A stretch of DNA of 64,000 nucleotides from Panacagrimonas sp965216805 (GTDB taxonomy: Bacteria > Pseudomonadota > Gammaproteobacteria > Nevskiales > Nevskiaceae): NCBI RefSeq assembly GCF_965216805.1, contig NZ_CBDCGN010000002.1, forward strand, positions 682,001 through 746,000, given 5' to 3'. Shown piece by piece: positions 17,295 through 26,215 of the stretch. Both the position numbers and the translations under genes were made by a program. The notes under the pieces were generated by a model. The model did no database searches. It was given only the letters and a program-made list of their open reading frames with translations, and was not told the DNA's origin. Numbering within the stretch: position 1 is the first letter of the stretch; the number at the start of each line of letters is the position of its first letter.

Positions 17295-18638
17295 ATGAAT
17301 TCCGCCCCCGCCCAGGATCAGCCAGCCGCGACGGGGGAAAAACGCAAGGCGCGATGGCGAGCCTTGCACTGGCAAATTGCCATCGCCCTGCTGGCCGCCG
17401 CCGCGTTCGGAGCGCTGCTGGGGCCCCAACCAGCGTTCGTCGCGGCCTGCGAGTTTGTTGGAACGTTGTTCCTCAACGCCTTGAAGATGCTCATCGTGCC
17501 GCTGATTCTGGCCTCGATGATCTCGGCGATGCTGGGGCTGGGCGATCAGGGCGTGCTGGGCAAGCTCGGGTTGCGCACCGCCACGTTTTTTGTGCTGACC
17601 ACCGCTGTCTCGGTGCTGACCGGCCTGCTGCTGGTCAATCTGGTGGCTCCCGGGCTGGTCGATGGAGAAGCCGCCGGCGCCCAGTTGGGTTTGTCCGCAG
17701 ACACCGATGACGTTATGGGCCGCATCGAAGATCGAGGCAGCGGCGATCTGCTGGCGGTGATCTTGCGCATGGTGCCGCCAAATCTGATCGCCGCTGCGGC
17801 CCAGGGCGAGATGCTGGCGCTGATCTTCTTCGGCATCCTGTTCGGATACTTCGCGTCGCGGCTGCCGGCCGCCAGGGCTGAGCAGCAGCGCGAGTTCTGG
17901 GGCGGTCTGTACGAAATCATGATTGCCATCACCGGCTGGGTGATGCGCTTTGCACCGCTGGGCGTCTTCGCCCTGGTCGCCAAGACCGTGGCAACCACCG
18001 GCTGGAGCGCGGTGGGGCCGTTGATGAAATTCTTTCTGGTGGTTCTGATCGGATTGCTGATCCAGCTCTTGGTGTGGCTACCGCTGATCCTCAGATTCGT
18101 CGCCGGGGTGTCGCCGCTGCGACATCTGCGAGTGACGGTGCCGGCGCTGCTGACGGCGTTCTCCACCAGCTCTTCGGCGGCAACCCTGCCGGTGAGCTTC
18201 GACTGCCTGCGCCGCGGGGCCGGGGTGTCGCCGCAGGTGTCGGGTTTCGTGCTGCCGCTGGGCTGCACGGTAAACATGAACGGCACCGCCCTGTATGAAT
18301 GCGTAGCGGCGATGTTTATCGCCCAGGCTTACGGGCTGGAGATGTCCTTCGTCACCCAGGTGTTGGTGGTGGCGCTGGCGATCGTCACGTCTGTGGGTGT
18401 CGCCGGCATTCCATCTGCCAGCCTCGTGGCGATTGCGGTGATCCTCGGCACCATTGGCCTGCCGCTGGAAGGCGTGGGCCTGATCCTGGCGGTCGACCGG
18501 GTGCTGGATATGGCGCGCACCGCGATCAACGTCTACGGCGACACCGTTTGCGCCGTGGTGGTGGCGCGTTTCGAGGGCGAAGACGGCGTGCTGGGTGAGC
18601 CAGCCATCGCTCGCTTCAACAGGCCCGAGGCGGGTTAG
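17295..18638 (+). CDS. Dicarboxylate/amino acid:cation symporter (DAACS family)
   Basis: The 447-residue inner-membrane transporter is of the GltP/DctA/SstT type, with about eight transmembrane helices and two re-entrant hairpins. Family marks are the NALKMLIVPLILASMI stretch, the serine-rich hairpin FSTSSSAATLPVSF and the binding-site stretch NMNGTALYE. It probably imports glutamate, aspartate or C4-dicarboxylates with Na+ or H+; the exact substrate cannot be read from the sequence. It starts four bases after ppiD and converges on fabI. Confidence 0.93.
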   Translation: MNSAPAQDQPAATGEKRKARWRALHWQIAIALLAAAAFGALLGPQPAFVAACEFVGTLFLNALKMLIVPLILASMISAMLGLGDQGVLGKLGLRTATFFVLTTAVSVLTGLLLVNLVAPGLVDGEAAGAQLGLSADTDDVMGRIEDRGSGDLLAVILRMVPPNLIAAAAQGEMLALIFFGILFGYFASRLPAARAEQQREFWGGLYEIMIAITGWVMRFAPLGVFALVAKTVATTGWSAVGPLMKFFLVVLIGLLIQLLVWLPLILRFVAGVSPLRHLRVTVPALLTAFSTSSSAATLPVSFDCLRRGAGVSPQVSGFVLPLGCTVNMNGTALYECVAAMFIAQAYGLEMSFVTQVLVVALAIVTSVGVAGIPSASLVAIAVILGTIGLPLEGVGLILAVDRVLDMARTAINVYGDTVCAVVVARFEGEDGVLGEPAIARFNRPEAG

Positions 18639-18642
18639 CTCT

Positions 18643-19431
18643 TCAAGCGTCGTCGAAGCTCATGCCCATGATGTTGTAGCCGGCATCGACGTACAGGATT
18701 TCGCCGGTCACGCCCGCGGCGAGGTCGGAAGACAGGAACGCTGCCGCGTTGCCGACATCCTCGATGCTTACGTTGCGTTTCAGTGGCGATGCCTTGGCGG
18801 CGCGCGACAGCATGTCGCGAAAGCCGCTGATGCCGGCGGCGGCCAGCGTCTTGATCGGACCCGCGGAGATGCCGTTGACGCGAATGCCGAGTTCGCCGAG
18901 TTCTGCCGCCATGAAGCGCACGTTGGCTTCCAGACTCGCCTTGGCCGGACCCATGACGTTGTACATCGGCACTGCGCGCACCGCGCCCAGATAGGTCAAC
19001 GTGAGCATGCTGGCATTGCGACCACTCATCAGCGGACGCGCCGCCTTGCCCATGGCCGCGAACGAATACGCGCTGATGTCGTGCGAGATGCGATAGCCCT
19101 CGCGGGTGACCGAGTCCAGGTACTTGCCCGCCAGTTGTTCGCGCGGGGCGAAGCCGATGGAGTGGACCATCACGTCCAATCCGCCCCACTGGGTTTTCAG
19201 CTCGGCAAACACCTCCTCGATCTGCCGATCCTCCGCGACGTCCAGCGGTAGCACGATCCTGGATCCGCACTCGGCCGCGAACTCCTCGACCCGGCGCTTG
19301 AGCCGTTCTCCCTGATAGGTGAAGGCCAGTTCCGCGCCTTCGCGCTTGAACGCTTCGGCGATGCCGGTGGCGATGGAGCGGTCGCTGGCGACGCCGGTGA
19401 TCAACGCTTTCTTGCCGGCCATGAAACCCAT
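18643..19431 (-). CDS. fabI: Enoyl-[acyl-carrier-protein] reductase, NADH
   Basis: The 262-residue SDR-fold enzyme reduces trans-2-enoyl-ACP in the last step of each fatty-acid elongation cycle. The N-terminus MGFMAGKKALITG aligns with E. coli FabI. Catalytic residues are Y147, Y157 and K164 (YNVMGPAK), each offset by one from E. coli. It is the target class of triclosan-like inhibitors. It follows the envelope operon on the same strand but is separated by a terminator hairpin, so it is probably a separate transcript. Confidence 0.97.
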   Translation of the reverse strand: MGFMAGKKALITGVASDRSIATGIAEAFKREGAELAFTYQGERLKRRVEEFAAECGSRIVLPLDVAEDRQIEEVFAELKTQWGGLDVMVHSIGFAPREQLAGKYLDSVTREGYRISHDISAYSFAAMGKAARPLMSGRNASMLTLTYLGAVRAVPMYNVMGPAKASLEANVRFMAAELGELGIRVNGISAGPIKTLAAAGISGFRDMLSRAAKASPLKRNVSIEDVGNAAAFLSSDLAAGVTGEILYVDAGYNIMGMSFDDA

Positions 19432-19479
19432 GCGGGTAATCCTCTCGTCGTGCGGATGGGCGTGCAGTTTCCCACACGG

Positions 19480-19504
19480 AAACGGGGTCGTCAGGCCCCG
19501 TTTT
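19480..19504 (-). terminator. Terminator at the end of the envelope-motor operon
   Basis: A perfect 8-bp stem, AAACGGGG (19480-19487) with CCCCGTTT (19496-19503), closes an 8-base loop. On the minus strand it lies 45 bases after the AgmX-like gene and 48 bases before fabI. The U-tract is short. Confidence 0.6.
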
Positions 19505-19548
19505 CAAGATGTTGATGACGGCCCACCGGATACCGGCACCACCAGGTG

Positions 19549-20547
19549 TCAGGTGGGCAGGAACACGATCGGGTAGTTCGGATAGGTGTATTCCGGCACG
19601 TTCTTCGCCCCGAAATTGAGCAGCTTCACGCGCTGGATCACCTTGCGCTCCAGGTCTGGATCGCCCAGTTCGCTCGAGACCAGCTCGCACGCGGTGACGC
19701 TGCCATTGGGTGCAATGGTGAGCTTGACCACGACCTTGCCGCGCAGGTTGGGGTTGTCGCGCAGAGCACGGTTGAACATCGAGTAGAACGCCGCCTTGTT
19801 GCGGTCGAACACCAACTGGATTTCTTCCAGCGTGCGACCCGCCAGGCGGGCCTTGCCATCCTGTCCGGGCTTGGTCAGATCGGGTCCGACGCCCTTCGGG
19901 GCCTGCACCACGGTTGTGCGGCGCTGGCCGAGGCCCGCTCCGCTTTGCGTGCGGGGTGCGCGTGGCGCGGCGGTGCCGATGCCGCCGCTGCCACTGGCTG
20001 CGGAGGCGGCGATGGACGAGGAGTTGCCGCCGCCCGCACCGGCCTGGGCCGACACCACTTCGTCGCTCAAGGGGCGTGCGGCGTCCAGTCCGGACAGCGA
20101 GTTGTCGCGCAGCGAGGCCAGCTGGTCGGCCAGGGCGTTGATGCCGCTCTGCTGGGCCACCTCACGCGCGGCCTGTTCGCGCTGCTCCTGAGTCGGCTCC
20201 GGTTTGGGCTTGGGCGGCGCCTCGGTTTTCGGCGCAGGCGGCTGTTCGACCGGTTCGGGCTCCTCCACCGGTTCGGGCTCAGGTTCGGGATCCGGCTCGG
20301 GCTGTTCCTCTTCAGCCGGTTTGGGTTCTTCCAGCTGCTCGGCGATCTCGGCATCGGGAAGGATGTTGACGTACGTGGTATCCACGGTTTCGCCGCCACC
20401 TTCCTGCACGCCGACCAGTTTCAGGAACGGGATCAGGATCGCCAGAATCAGAAACGGGATGCCCAGCGCCAGGAGGGTTCGGCGGAAGCGCTGGTCAGCG
20501 CGTTCGCTGAATTCCCAGCCCTCGGTGGAGATGACGAACAGGCTCAC
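19549..20547 (-). CDS. AgmX/PglI C-terminal domain protein (TonB-like)
   Basis: The 332-residue protein has one transmembrane segment at about 24-45 and a Pro/Glu/Lys-rich periplasm-spanning stretch at about 75-118, as in TonB. A Gly/Ala/Ser-rich linker leads to a C-terminal domain (about 230-332) of the AgmX/PglI type (NKAAFYSMFNRALRDNPNLRGKVVVKLTIAPNGSV). In Myxococcus such proteins work with TolQ/TolR-like motors in gliding. Here it overlaps the second ExbD-like gene by four bases (GTGA), closing a nine-gene operon. It probably transmits PMF energy from the motor to periplasmic or outer-membrane partners. Confidence 0.88.
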   Translation of the reverse strand: MSLFVISTEGWEFSERADQRFRRTLLALGIPFLILAILIPFLKLVGVQEGGGETVDTTYVNILPDAEIAEQLEEPKPAEEEQPEPDPEPEPEPVEEPEPVEQPPAPKTEAPPKPKPEPTQEQREQAAREVAQQSGINALADQLASLRDNSLSGLDAARPLSDEVVSAQAGAGGGNSSSIAASAASGSGGIGTAAPRAPRTQSGAGLGQRRTTVVQAPKGVGPDLTKPGQDGKARLAGRTLEEIQLVFDRNKAAFYSMFNRALRDNPNLRGKVVVKLTIAPNGSVTACELVSSELGDPDLERKVIQRVKLLNFGAKNVPEYTYPNYPIVFLPT

Positions 20548-21053
20548 TGTTCGCCTCCCTGCTTTTCGACCACGGCCAGGGAGATGCGCGCGAAACGCGT
20601 GTCGCTGGCGGTGGCCATCACCTTCTTGAGCACATGGAACGGGATGGCCTTGTCGGCCATGATGTTGACGTCGCCGCGGGTGATCTCGCCGGCACCGCCA
20701 CCTTCGATCTGCATCAGGCTCTCTTCGTTGAGCCGGTACTTGAGATCGGGCAGCACCGAAGCGTTGGCCGCCGCCGCATCGGCGGTACGCATCACTTTCT
20801 CGTTGTCGACCAGGATGTCTTCGGTGGTGACCATGATCAGCACGGTTTGCTTCGGCTGGGTCTGGGCGATCGACTCCGGCAGGGTCAGCGCCTTGGGGCT
20901 CGGCAGAATCTGTACCACCAGCGCGTTGACCAGCAGGTACAACACCAGGATGGCGAAGATATCGATCAGCGAAACGACGTTGAGTTCACCCTCGCGCGCC
21001 TCGCGGCGGAGTTCGTGAACGATCTTGCGGGCGCGACGCGGTCCGATGTTCAT
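20544..21053 (-). CDS. ExbD/TolR-family proton-channel subunit (second copy)
   Basis: The 169-residue protein has a short basic cytoplasmic N-terminus and one membrane helix (about 25-48). The family's proton-accepting aspartate is D31 (NVVSLIDIFAILVLYLL). A periplasmic domain follows. It is clearly different in sequence from the neighbouring ExbD-like protein, so the motor may be heteromeric, as for AglQ/AglS in Myxococcus. Four-base overlaps on both sides imply co-translation. Confidence 0.92.
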   Translation of the reverse strand: MNIGPRRARKIVHELRREAREGELNVVSLIDIFAILVLYLLVNALVVQILPSPKALTLPESIAQTQPKQTVLIMVTTEDILVDNEKVMRTADAAAANASVLPDLKYRLNEESLMQIEGGGAGEITRGDVNIMADKAIPFHVLKKVMATASDTRFARISLAVVEKQGGEQ

Positions 21054-21592
21054 GGCGCGGCGGCCCCGGAGGCGTCATCCAGCTTGCGTACTTCGCCGAT
21101 CGACACCTGCGGGAACAGCTCCCCCGGCAGGCCCGCCGCACGGGCTTCGGCCGGCGTCAGGCGAATCACGTCCATGATCTTGACGACATCGTCGTAAATC
21201 ACGTCGGCTTCCATGAGCAGGGTGATCGACTGTTCGCTGGGCTGCGCTTTCTTGACCTCCACCAGCAGATCGGACAGCGCCGCGAGGTTATAGCCAGCCG
21301 GAGTGCTGACGATGTTGCGTACCGCCCCGCGGGCATCGGAGATCTCGATGACGCCCTTGCGCACGGTGGCGGTAAGACGCATCTCGGCGGAGTCCTCGCT
21401 CACGGTGCGATCGGGCGAGGGCAGGTTGAGATCGATCACATTCAAACGTGCCGCCGCCAGCGATGCGCTGGCGAGCAAAAAAAACACCAGCACGGCGAAC
21501 ACGTCGATCAACGGGACGATATTCAGGCGCACGGTACGTGCCCCGAACTTGTGCTCCCGCTGCATCCTGCGGACGCGACGCGACATCTTCAT
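21050..21592 (-). CDS. ExbD/TolR-family proton-channel subunit (first copy)
   Basis: The 180-residue protein has a very basic N-terminus (MKMSRRVRRMQREHKFG). One membrane helix carries the conserved aspartate D30 (NIVPLIDVFAVLVFFLL). The periplasmic domain is about 130 residues. It would form the ion channel with the TolQ/ExbB-like protein encoded 63 bases upstream. It ends in an ATGA overlap with the second ExbD-like gene. Confidence 0.93.
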   Translation of the reverse strand: MKMSRRVRRMQREHKFGARTVRLNIVPLIDVFAVLVFFLLASASLAAARLNVIDLNLPSPDRTVSEDSAEMRLTATVRKGVIEISDARGAVRNIVSTPAGYNLAALSDLLVEVKKAQPSEQSITLLMEADVIYDDVVKIMDVIRLTPAEARAAGLPGELFPQVSIGEVRKLDDASGAAAP

Positions 21593-21655
21593 GGCTTGGG
21601 TCCGGGTCTGAAGGTCCTGGGTGGCGATCTGCTCGGCTGGGGCGAACGGCCGCGA

Positions 21656-22300
21656 TCAGACGCTGCGCCGGGTGCGACCGCACACGATGCTGACGAACTT
21701 GGCGCACACCGCTTCCAGTCCGTCCACCAGCGCGGTGGTGCGACTCTGCAGGTAGGCGTGAAGGATCAGGCTGGGGATCGCCACCATCAGGCCGAAGGCG
21801 GTGCAGTGCATGGCCTCGGAGATACCCTCGGACAGCAGATCCGCCTTGGTCGCCGGATCGGCACTGCCCAACGCGGAGAATGCGGTGATCAGGCCGACCA
21901 CGGTGCCCAACAGGCCCAGCAGCACCGACAGATTCGAGAACGTAGCCAGGTAATGGGTGCGCTTCTCGATGGCGGGCAGCACTTCCATCAGGCCCTCTTC
22001 GGTAGCGACTTCGACTTCGCTACGCTTGTTCTCGGCCCGCGATTGCGCGATGCCGTTGGCCAGGATGCGGCCGATGGCCGTGTCGGAATCCGTCACCATG
22101 CGCTCGGACTGCTCCAGATCGCCGCGCACCAGCACCGGCTGCACTTCGTTCCACAGCACGCGGTTTTCCTTTTCGACGCGCCCCAGGAATATCCAGCGTT
22201 CAAGCGCGATGGCCAGTGCCAGTACCAGCACCACGGCAATCGGATACATGAACAGCCCGCCGAGCTGGAAGAAATTGACGATGGCGGAAAAGATGTCCAT
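21656..22300 (-). CDS. MotA/TolQ/ExbB proton-channel family protein
   Basis: The 214-residue inner-membrane protein has three helices (about 14-34, 118-140, 160-182). It carries the TolQ/ExbB core NLSVLLGLLGTVVGLITAFSALG and the following ISEAMHCTAFGLMVAIPSL block. It forms the stator pentamer of a proton-driven motor with ExbD-like partners. It lies in the middle of the operon between the periplasmic TPR genes and the two exbD-like genes. Confidence 0.93.
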   Translation of the reverse strand: MDIFSAIVNFFQLGGLFMYPIAVVLVLALAIALERWIFLGRVEKENRVLWNEVQPVLVRGDLEQSERMVTDSDTAIGRILANGIAQSRAENKRSEVEVATEEGLMEVLPAIEKRTHYLATFSNLSVLLGLLGTVVGLITAFSALGSADPATKADLLSEGISEAMHCTAFGLMVAIPSLILHAYLQSRTTALVDGLEAVCAKFVSIVCGRTRRSV

Positions 22301-22357
22301 GGGTGTCCTCGGTGGAAGATCGAATGATTGAAAGTGAAGAAACGGGTGAGCCGCAGC

Positions 22358-22735
22358 TCAGGGGTTAGCGGGTAGTGCCGGCGCCGACCGGCCGGGCTGC
22401 CTGCGTCCGGTCTCGGTCAAGGCTTTGTGGTATTCGATCTGGCGGGCGAACACCTCGCGATCAATGGGCGACATATCCACCTGCAACAGTCGGGCCGGGC
22501 GGTCGATGTCCTGCTCCGAATACGCGTCCCGCCACGGCGTGATGTAGAGGCCGATGGGCGATTCGCGTTCGCCGACGATAGTGGTTCCGCCATCCTCGCG
22601 AAGATCTTCGCGATCAGCGGGCGACAAGGCCGGTTGTTCGGCGGTTACATCTTCATTCTGGGCCCAGGTCGGTGCCGACAGGCCCAGAATCGCGATCAGC
22701 CAGACGATCTGGCGCAGGCGGAATGTCGGTTTCAC
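22358..22735 (-). CDS. Exported small protein of the envelope-motor operon
   Basis: The 125-residue precursor has a signal peptide at about 1-25 (cleavage near APTWA-Q). The mature part of about 100 residues has no cysteines and no recognised domain; it contains GTTIVGERESPIGLYITPW followed by a charged helix. The start is GTG 22735, overlapping the preceding TPR lipoprotein gene by four bases, with GAGGAGG upstream. Operon position suggests it is a periplasmic component of the same machine. Confidence 0.7.
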   Translation of the reverse strand: MKPTFRLRQIVWLIAILGLSAPTWAQNEDVTAEQPALSPADREDLREDGGTTIVGERESPIGLYITPWRDAYSEQDIDRPARLLQVDMSPIDREVFARQIEYHKALTETGRRQPGRSAPALPANP

Positions 22736-23397
22736 TTGACCTCCTCTTCGGCTGGCATCGCCGCCGGCTTCGCAGCCAGGCTGGCCTCAATCTCGCCGAT
22801 CCACGGCAGCACGCGCAGATCTTCGCCGTTGGTGACGCGCAGGTATTCGCGGTAATGCACCAGCGCCTGTTCGGGTTGCCCCAAGTGGTCTTCGTACAAC
22901 AGGCCCAGGTTGAGATGCGCCGCCGCGTAGTCGGGATTGACGCTCAGGGCCTTTTCATAGGCCTGGCGCGCGCGTTCGAAGTCGCCGGCCTGACGATTGA
23001 GGACGCCCAGCCAGTTGAACGCCGAGGCGTTGTCCGGATTGGCGGTGGCAGCGCGGGTGAAGGCAGCGACGGCGGCGTCGCGGCGGTTGGACTGGGCATA
23101 CAGGATGCCGAGATTGGTCTGGGGGCCGGAGAATTCGGGGAAATCTTCGGCAAGCGCCGTAAAGGCAGCCTCGGCCTCGGTGGTCTGGCGCGTGCGCATC
23201 AGCTCCAGGGCCTGGGCGAAACGTGCTTCCGGGTCGCCCAGGTCCGCCACGGGCTCGGCGGTCTCGGTGCCAGGAGCAACCGCTTCGCCCGGGCGGTCAG
23301 GCTGCGCCTGCCGGCTGGCGCAGCCGCTGAGCAGGCTCGCGGCGAGCAGCAAGGACGCCACATGACGCCAGGCGGACGACTCAGCGCAGCGATTCAT
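22732..23397 (-). CDS. TPR-repeat lipoprotein
   Basis: The 221-residue precursor has a lipobox LLSGC (cysteine 26), predicting lipid anchoring. The mature part carries at least three TPR units (FAQALELMRTRQTTEAEAAF, TNLGILYAQSNRRDAAVAAF, NWLGVLNRQAGDFERARQAY, NLGLLYEDHLGQPEQALVHY). TPR arrays are protein-protein docking surfaces. It overlaps the large TPR lipoprotein gene by 17 bases and the next gene by four, so all three are co-translated. Confidence 0.85.
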   Translation of the reverse strand: MNRCAESSAWRHVASLLLAASLLSGCASRQAQPDRPGEAVAPGTETAEPVADLGDPEARFAQALELMRTRQTTEAEAAFTALAEDFPEFSGPQTNLGILYAQSNRRDAAVAAFTRAATANPDNASAFNWLGVLNRQAGDFERARQAYEKALSVNPDYAAAHLNLGLLYEDHLGQPEQALVHYREYLRVTNGEDLRVLPWIGEIEASLAAKPAAMPAEEEVK

Positions 23398-26215
23398 AGA
23401 TGTCCTCGCTCTGTTCGCGCTTGGCGTAACGGCCCGGCACCATCTGCACCAGCGATGCTGCGCTGGCCTTGACCCATTCGTCGTAGCGGCCTTGCAGCAC
23501 GCGCTTGAGATTGGATTCGTGGGCCTGGATGGCGCGCTCCTCGAACGGGAAGGCCTGCTCTTCCAGCAGCAGTTCGTACTGTTCCAGTTCCAGGTCCTGC
23601 AGATTGGGCGGTCGCTGCGATTCCATCAGCGATTTTCCGAAATCCTGGTACAGCACACCGATTTCGTATGTGGCAGCCGTAGTGGAATCGGCAAAGCCGT
23701 ACGCCGCGGTCTGGTTGAGCGCCGCGATCGCGGCTTCCATCGCAGTTTTCTTGCTTGCCAGCGTCTGTTCCAGCGGCAAGGTCAGGCGGATGCGTTTGGC
23801 GTCGGCAGCACTCATGCGACCGAGTTCCAGGCTCGAACTGGCGGCCAGCGTGCGAGTGGCGTCGCTGCGCTCGGTGCCGGCGCTCTGGTCGGCGCGCACG
23901 ATGTCACGGTGCCAGAATATCTCGTTCTCGCGATCGCCGCGGGACTTGGCCAGTTCCACCAGGCGCGTGCGCGCTTCCATGGAGCGCTCCAGCGGTCGCG
24001 GATAACTGCTGACGTACGCCGTGTAGGTGCGCGCGGTATCCACCGGTTGCCCGGCTTGGTCGAACAGTTTGGCCGCCTGCCAGGCCGCCTCGCGGCGGAT
24101 GTCCGGCGCCTCGCCATTGCGCCCGGCAATACGCTCGAACACCGCGGCCGCCTGCGCCGGCTTGCCATCGGACTCGTAGGCCAGAGCCAGATTCTTGTCG
24201 ACGTCCGATTCCAGCGGATGCGCGGGGAAGCGGCTGCGGAAAGACTCCAGAACCTGTGTGGCGGCAGGCCAGTCCTCCAGCTCGATCAGGCTGGTGGCGG
24301 CGTCGTAGTCGGCATTGGCGCGGATCTTCGAGGTGGGCGTAACCTGGCCCACGCGCAGGAAGTCATCCACCGCCTTGCGCAGATCGTTGCTGGCGCGCGC
24401 CGCCTCGCCTTGTTTGTAGATGCTGGCGGCCAGCTGCTCGGTGATCTCCGCGCGCTCCGGCGCCTGCGGCGCGGTCAGCGCCAGCTCTTCGGTGAACGCG
24501 GTCTCCGCAGCAGGAAAATCTTCCAGCGAGAACTGCGCATTGGCGGTGACGCTCCAGGCGCTGCGACGCAGTTCCGGCGCGGCCGGCGTTTCACTCTGCA
24601 GCACGCGACCGGCGACGGCGACGGATTCGTCGAGCGACTTCATCTCGAACAGGTCCTGCGCAGACTGGGTCAGCACCGTGAGCTTGGACGCGTGCTCCGG
24701 GAAGCTGTCGGCGAGCCGTATGCCCGAATCCACCGCCTCGCGCAGCGCGGCGGGACGCTGGTCGGGGGCGACTTCACGCGCGTGCTTCTGATACGCCTGA
24801 TAGGCCGCCAGTGCGGCCTCTTGCGACTGTGCATGCGGCTCGTACTTGTAAGCCGTCTCGGTGTATTCCTGTGCCGCCTCCAGCGTGCGGCCACCGTCGA
24901 GCAGCGCGTCGCCGAGCAGGAAGTTGACTTCCGCCACCGCCGGGTCCTGCGGATAGATGTCCAGGATTCTGCGATACCAGCCGGCAGCGACCAGGAACAG
25001 ATTCTGGCGGTTGGCCTTGTCTGCCTGCGCCTGCGCGTGGTTGAACTTGGCCAGATCTTCCAGGTGCCCGCGCAGCGCTGTCAGCACTTCCTGGCTGGGC
25101 GGCTTGCCAGCCCAGTAAGGGGCGTCGGGATCGTAGGTGGTGGCGTAGCGTTCTTTTTCGCGAATCACCAGCTCGCCGAAGCCGCCGGCGGTGTAAGACT
25201 CGATCACGCGCGACTGGAAGGTTGGTGCCAGCGCATGCGTCGGATAGCGCTGCGTAAACGCAGTGAACGCCTCGGCCGAATCGGTGTAGCGCTGCTTTTC
25301 GAGCAGCATGGCACCGAGCGCGTTGTAGACCAGCGGGTAGAAGCGCGGGTCGCCGTCCTTGGCAAATTTTTCGTTGACCGCGATGCCGCCGCCCAGCGCG
25401 GCAAACGACAGCGACACCACACGCAGGGAGTCGCGTGCCAGGTCGGTCTTGCCGCGCGACACACCTTCTATGGCCTCATCCACTTCCAGCGGCACCGGCT
25501 CGGGCAGTTCGCGATCCAGGATGTCGAAGAACGTGGCGATCGCGGCGTCGAACTTGGACTGGCGGTATTGCGACCATCCCATCATGTACTGCGCAGGTTC
25601 GAAGAACGGCGTGCGGTCCTCGTAACCCATGACGGTGGCGTACTCGGCTTCGGACTCTGCATACCGGTCCAGTCGATACAGCAGATCGGCGCGCCGAAAA
25701 TGACCGTCGCCGCTTAACGGCGAGTCCGGGAAGTCGGTCGTCAGACGCTGCAAGGTGGCAATCGCCGCATCGCTGTCACCGCTGTTCTGCTGTGCGCGTG
25801 CCAGCTGGTAGAGCACGCGGTCGTTCTTGGCGTCCTGCGGACGGTCCTTCAGCAGCGCCTGGTAGGTATCGATGGCTTCCCGCAGCTGTTGCGGACTGTC
25901 TTCTGCGGTGCCGCCCTGCAGATCATCGCGTTGCACCTGGAGGTCGGCCAGACGGCGCTGGGCCTCGGCGCGGGTCTCTTCGTCCGGCGCCATTTCCAGC
26001 AGCTTGCGGTAGTTGTTCAGCGCCTTGTCGGGGTCCGGGGCCACCGGCTCCGACTCGATCACCGGCAAGCGTTCTTCCTCGTTCTTGATCTTTTCCTTGA
26101 CCAGGGTGCGGATCGACGGGGACGGTGCCTCGCCGCCGCTGCTGGCGCAGCCGACCAGATAGGCCGCCAGGCAGGTCGCGCCGAAGGTCAGGACAATGCG
26201 GGACGACCCTGCCAT
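23381..26215 (-). CDS. Large TPR-repeat lipoprotein
   Basis: This is a protein of about 944 residues with a type II signal peptide ending YLVGC (residue 23 or 24, depending on start). The rest is nearly all helical TPR-like repeats, including repeated A-x8-Y/F units such as NYRKLLEMAPDEETRAEAQRRL and LYQLARAQQNSGDSDAAIATL. ATG 26215 (sharing a base with the previous stop, TGATG) is preferred over GTG 26218. It probably forms the main scaffold between the inner-membrane motor and the outer membrane. Similar TPR lipoproteins accompany AgmX-type proteins in Myxococcus gliding loci; orthology is not established. Confidence 0.82.
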   Translation of the reverse strand: MAGSSRIVLTFGATCLAAYLVGCASSGGEAPSPSIRTLVKEKIKNEEERLPVIESEPVAPDPDKALNNYRKLLEMAPDEETRAEAQRRLADLQVQRDDLQGGTAEDSPQQLREAIDTYQALLKDRPQDAKNDRVLYQLARAQQNSGDSDAAIATLQRLTTDFPDSPLSGDGHFRRADLLYRLDRYAESEAEYATVMGYEDRTPFFEPAQYMMGWSQYRQSKFDAAIATFFDILDRELPEPVPLEVDEAIEGVSRGKTDLARDSLRVVSLSFAALGGGIAVNEKFAKDGDPRFYPLVYNALGAMLLEKQRYTDSAEAFTAFTQRYPTHALAPTFQSRVIESYTAGGFGELVIREKERYATTYDPDAPYWAGKPPSQEVLTALRGHLEDLAKFNHAQAQADKANRQNLFLVAAGWYRRILDIYPQDPAVAEVNFLLGDALLDGGRTLEAAQEYTETAYKYEPHAQSQEAALAAYQAYQKHAREVAPDQRPAALREAVDSGIRLADSFPEHASKLTVLTQSAQDLFEMKSLDESVAVAGRVLQSETPAAPELRRSAWSVTANAQFSLEDFPAAETAFTEELALTAPQAPERAEITEQLAASIYKQGEAARASNDLRKAVDDFLRVGQVTPTSKIRANADYDAATSLIELEDWPAATQVLESFRSRFPAHPLESDVDKNLALAYESDGKPAQAAAVFERIAGRNGEAPDIRREAAWQAAKLFDQAGQPVDTARTYTAYVSSYPRPLERSMEARTRLVELAKSRGDRENEIFWHRDIVRADQSAGTERSDATRTLAASSSLELGRMSAADAKRIRLTLPLEQTLASKKTAMEAAIAALNQTAAYGFADSTTAATYEIGVLYQDFGKSLMESQRPPNLQDLELEQYELLLEEQAFPFEERAIQAHESNLKRVLQGRYDEWVKASAASLVQMVPGRYAKREQSEDIYESLR

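Noticed and set aside
19549..22300. Annotation as the Tol-Pal or TonB-ExbB-ExbD iron uptake system
   Set aside because: No tolA, tolB, pal, ybgC or TonB-dependent receptor is present. The C-terminal domain is AgmX-like and the operon is dominated by TPR proteins.
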